Below, piece by piece: positions 61,405 to 64,000 of a stretch of 64,000 nucleotides of DNA. Below the pieces are notes generated by a model. That model worked only from the letters and a program-made list of their open reading frames with translations. It searched no databases and was not told the origin of the DNA. Every line of letters begins with the position of its first letter. Positions within the stretch are counted from its first letter, which is position 1. The stretch is from JAPOXR01 sp965214695 (GTDB lineage Bacteria > Pseudomonadota > Alphaproteobacteria > Rhodobacterales > Rhodobacteraceae): assembly GCA_965214695.1 (NCBI GenBank), contig OZ243967.1, forward strand, positions 744,001-808,000. Reading direction: 5' to 3'. A program made the position numbers and the translations under genes.

Positions 61405-62217
61405 TCAGCATGCTGCCCCCTTTTCCCGCATCTTCTCCCGCAGGACGATTTCATCCGGCGTGATGACCGGCGATGCGGCGATCAGGCTTCGGGTGTAGGG
61501 GTGGTCGGGATTGGCGAACACCGCCCCGGTTTCCCGCAATTCGAGAAGCTGCCCATCCCTGAGTACCGCAACCCGGTCGGCGATGTTGCACACGACGGCA
61601 AGGTCATGGGTGATGAAGACATAGGTCAGGCCACGGGCGGCCCTGAGATCGTCGAGGAGACGCAGGATGCGCGCCTGCACGATGACGTCCAGTGCCGAGG
61701 TCGGCTCGTCGAGCACCACCAGCTCCGACCGGCATGCGAGGGCGCGGGCGATGGCCACCCGCTGGCGCTCGCCCCCCGACAGCGCCGCCGGATACCTGCT
61801 GGCATAATGTTCCGGCAGGCCCACCTCCTTCAGCAACCCGGCAACCCGGCCGGCCCGCCCTGCCCGGTCACCAATCCGGTGGACATCGAGCGCCAGTCGC
61901 AGCGAGGCCCCGACCGCCCTCCTGGGGTTCAGCGAGGATAGCGGGTTCTGCTGGACCAGCTGGATCATTCGCCGATGCCGGAGGGCGCGCCGGTTGGGCA
62001 AGGCCTCCCCGTCAAGCAGCATCTGTCCACCGCTCGGGCGGTGAACGCCCAGTATCATGTTGGCGATCGTGCTCTTGCCCGACCCCGATTCCCCGACGAT
62101 GGCCAGGCATTCGCCGCGATGAATGTTGGCGGTAAACCCCCGAACGGCGTGCACGCGTTGCCCCTCCTGGCTGAACACCTTCGAGAGGTCGTGGATGCCG
62201 AGCATGGTATCGGGCAT
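61405..62217 (-). CDS. ABC transporter ATP-binding protein, DppF/OppF type
   Basis: 270 residues. Walker A GESGSGKSTIAN, Q-loop VQQNPLSSLNPR, signature LSGGERQRVAIARA, Walker B LVVLDEPTSALD. The ATG overlaps the stop of the partner ATPase gene (TGATG) with AGGAG 7 bases upstream. It lacks the cysteine tail of OppF and is slightly shorter than the usual 300+. Last gene of the importer, directly before the hydantoinase genes. Confidence 0.93.
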   Translation of the reverse strand: MPDTMLGIHDLSKVFSQEGQRVHAVRGFTANIHRGECLAIVGESGSGKSTIANMILGVHRPSGGQMLLDGEALPNRRALRHRRMIQLVQQNPLSSLNPRRAVGASLRLALDVHRIGDRAGRAGRVAGLLKEVGLPEHYASRYPAALSGGERQRVAIARALACRSELVVLDEPTSALDVIVQARILRLLDDLRAARGLTYVFITHDLAVVCNIADRVAVLRDGQLLELRETGAVFANPDHPYTRSLIAASPVITPDEIVLREKMREKGAAC

Positions 62218-63095
62218 CAGGCCGCTCCTGCCGGCGCATGCACCTGGCATGGCGCCAGGAAGTTGCCGGGATCATCCTTGATCTCGGGGATGCCCTGGCG
62301 GGTGATGCGCGGCACTGCCGCCATCAGCGCCCTGGTATAGGCATGACGTGGCGCCCGAAAGATGGCATCGGTCGGCCCTTCCTCGACGATCCGGCCCCGG
62401 TAGATGACGTAGATGCGTTCGGTGAATTCCCGAACCACGCCGAGATTGTGCGAGATGAACAGCACCGAGGTCCGCCTTTCGCCAACCAGCCGGTGCATGA
62501 GCTTCAATGACTGGTCCTGCACGGTGACATCGAGGGCGGTCCCCGGCTCGTCGGCGATCAGCAGCGCCGGCTCGTTGGCCAGGGCCATGGCAATCATCAC
62601 CCGCTGGTTCATTCCGCCCGAAAGCTGGAACGGAAAGGATCGAATGACCCGTTCCGGTTCGGTGATCGACACCCGGGACAGCATCGATGCCGCCCTGGCG
62701 CAGGAGTCATCGAAGCCGATGCCCGGATTTGCCCGCCTCAACACCTCGTGGAACTGCCTGCCGATGCGGAAAACCGGGTTGAGTGACGAAGTGGGGTCCT
62801 GGAAGATCATCGACATCCTTGTGCCGAGCAACTCCTGGCGACGCCGCGGCGGCAACTCGGCCAGGTTTCGACCCTCGAACTCGATATCCCCGGAGATTCG
62901 GGCCGTGCGCAGCACCTGCACCAGCCCCAGGATTGCCCTGGCGGTCACCGATTTTCCGGACCCGGATTCGCCGACCAGCCCAACCCGCTCCCCGGGTGCG
63001 ATTCGCAACGAGATGCCGTGGAGAATTTCGGTCTCGACGGCATGGTCGCGGAAACCCAGGCGGAGATTCCGGATATCCAGTGTATCCGTGCTCAT
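62217..63095 (-). CDS. ABC transporter ATP-binding protein, DppD/OppD type
   Basis: 292 residues. Walker A GESGSGKSVTARA, Q-loop IFQDPTSSLNP, signature LSGGMNQRVMIAMA, Walker B LLIADEPGTALD (Gly where Thr is usual). The ATG overlaps the permease stop (ATGA). The C-terminal tail is short compared with OppD. Energises import together with the following ATPase. Confidence 0.93.
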   Translation of the reverse strand: MSTDTLDIRNLRLGFRDHAVETEILHGISLRIAPGERVGLVGESGSGKSVTARAILGLVQVLRTARISGDIEFEGRNLAELPPRRRQELLGTRMSMIFQDPTSSLNPVFRIGRQFHEVLRRANPGIGFDDSCARAASMLSRVSITEPERVIRSFPFQLSGGMNQRVMIAMALANEPALLIADEPGTALDVTVQDQSLKLMHRLVGERRTSVLFISHNLGVVREFTERIYVIYRGRIVEEGPTDAIFRAPRHAYTRALMAAVPRITRQGIPEIKDDPGNFLAPCQVHAPAGAA

Positions 63096-63925
63096 TGTCC
63101 GGACCCGAATATCTCGCGGAGGGTATCTCCCAGCAGGTTGAAGCCGAACACCGCCACCAGGATGGCCAGCCCCGGAAACACGGTCAGCCACCAGGAATCA
63201 GGAAGGTAGTTTGCCCCCTCGGCCACCATCGAGCCCAGATCCGGCGTCGGAGGCTGCACGCCAAGGCCAAGAAAGGACAGCGAGGAGGCGATGAGGATCA
63301 CGAAGCCGAGATCGAGGGTCATCTTGGTCAGGATGGCAGGAAAGCAGTTCGGAAGAATTTCCCTGAACATGACATGCAGGCGGGAGGCACCGATGATTTC
63401 GGCGGCCATGACGTAGCCCTCCTCCCGCTCAGCCAGGGTGATGTTGTAGACCAGCCGCGCATACCAGGGCCACCACATCACGGTGACCGCGATCATGCCG
63501 TTCAGCAGGGTCGGCTCCAGCACCCCCATGATCGACATCGCCAGCACCAGCGGCGGTATCGACAGAAAGACATCGGTGACCCGCATCAGCACTGCCCGCA
63601 CCCATCCGCCGAGATATCCGGCCAGCAGCCCGACGGTCACGCCGACCGGAACCGCAAGCGCCAGCACCACCGCCCCCAGCAGCAGTGACAGGCGATAGGC
63701 AAAAAGGATGCGGCTGAACAGATCGCGACCGACAAGATCGGTGCCCATGATGTTCGGCCAACCCGGTGGCTGGTTGAAATTGGCAAAGTCGACGACGGTG
63801 CCGCGATGGGTCGGAAACGGTGCCACCAGGTCGGCAAGAAGCGCCGACATTAGCACGATGGCAATGAGCACGACCCCCAGCAGCGACATCGGGTTCGAGA
63901 TCACCACGGCAACGGCGCGTCTCAT
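63092..63925 (-). CDS. ABC transporter permease, DppC/OppC type
   Basis: 277 residues with five or six membrane helices. Seen: MGTDLVGRDLFSRILFAYR, coupling loop REEGYVMAAEIIGASRLHVM, and GLGVQPPTPDLGSMVAEGAN. The ATG overlaps the stop of the previous permease (ATGA). It belongs with the two ATPases; the substrate-binding protein gene must lie outside the window. Confidence 0.94.
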   Translation of the reverse strand: MRRAVAVVISNPMSLLGVVLIAIVLMSALLADLVAPFPTHRGTVVDFANFNQPPGWPNIMGTDLVGRDLFSRILFAYRLSLLLGAVVLALAVPVGVTVGLLAGYLGGWVRAVLMRVTDVFLSIPPLVLAMSIMGVLEPTLLNGMIAVTVMWWPWYARLVYNITLAEREEGYVMAAEIIGASRLHVMFREILPNCFPAILTKMTLDLGFVILIASSLSFLGLGVQPPTPDLGSMVAEGANYLPDSWWLTVFPGLAILVAVFGFNLLGDTLREIFGSGQ

Positions 63926-64000
63926 CTTGGTGCCCTGGCATGACGGATGCGCGGATTCAGCAGCGCAATCAACAGGTCGACAATCAGGTTGGCGATGAGA
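63922..64000 (-). CDS. ABC transporter permease, DppB/OppB type, C-terminal fragment at window edge
   Basis: Only the last 25 codons are in the window. They read LIANLIVDLLIALLNPRIRH, the typical DppB/OppB C-terminus with NPRIR, and end with a TGA that overlaps the next permease start. The rest lies past the right edge. Confidence 0.8.
   Translation of the reverse strand, partial: LIANLIVDLLIALLNPRIRHARAPR

Overview
This GC-rich window most likely comes from an alphaproteobacterium, probably a Rhodospirillales-like lineage. The evidence is gene order and regulatory signature. The run ppiD-trpE-trpG-trpD-moaC-moeA-lexA, the envelope run pyrH-frr-uppS-cdsA-dxr-rseP-bamA-skp-fabZ-lpxA-lpxI-lpxB, and a GAAC-N7-GAAC SOS box in front of lexA are all alphaproteobacterial traits. 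About 50 protein genes are supported. No rRNA, tRNA, CRISPR array or insertion sequence was seen.

Layout. 1-6 kb: the end of an outer-membrane barrel gene coupled to a TPR-like gene, then ispH, and convergently the ispA-dxs pair (isoprenoid precursors). 6.4-12.1 kb: a 1774-residue surface autotransporter (leucine-rich repeats, Calx-beta domains, C-terminal barrel). Its start codon abuts an array of about 13 octanucleotide repeats. A GTG with a strong ribosome binding site lies upstream, and its frame runs through the array, an arrangement that suggests phase variation. 12.6-24.7 kb: an aminotransferase, ppiD, trpEGD (no trpC), moaC-moeA, lexA, gltX and gltA. 24.7-28.5 kb: glnE with a coupled small ORF, and a YbaK-type deacylase. 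28.5-40.7 kb: the long envelope and lipid A operon on the minus strand, lacking lpxD. 40.7-48.1 kb: miaA and a complete peptide-type ABC importer.

48.2-51.4 kb is a dctPQM TRAP transporter whose large permease gene carries a one-base frameshift. 51.7-54.7 kb holds an accessory-looking AlbA_2/Schlafen-type ATPase gene and mazG. From 54.7 kb to the right edge lies a minus-strand catabolic cluster: an oligopeptide-type ABC importer (the first permease is cut by the window edge), a hydantoinase/oxoprolinase A subunit, two B-subunit paralogues and an Asp/Glu/hydantoin racemase. This probably imports and hydrolyses a cyclic amide or 5-oxoproline-like compound.

The most notable observations are the octanucleotide array at the autotransporter start, the dctM frameshift, three GAAC half-sites in register at lexA, a perfect 30-bp palindrome inside the second gene, and small local duplications that copy gene start regions (hyuB, dxr). 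All assignments come from reading the sequence and family knowledge; no database search was run.
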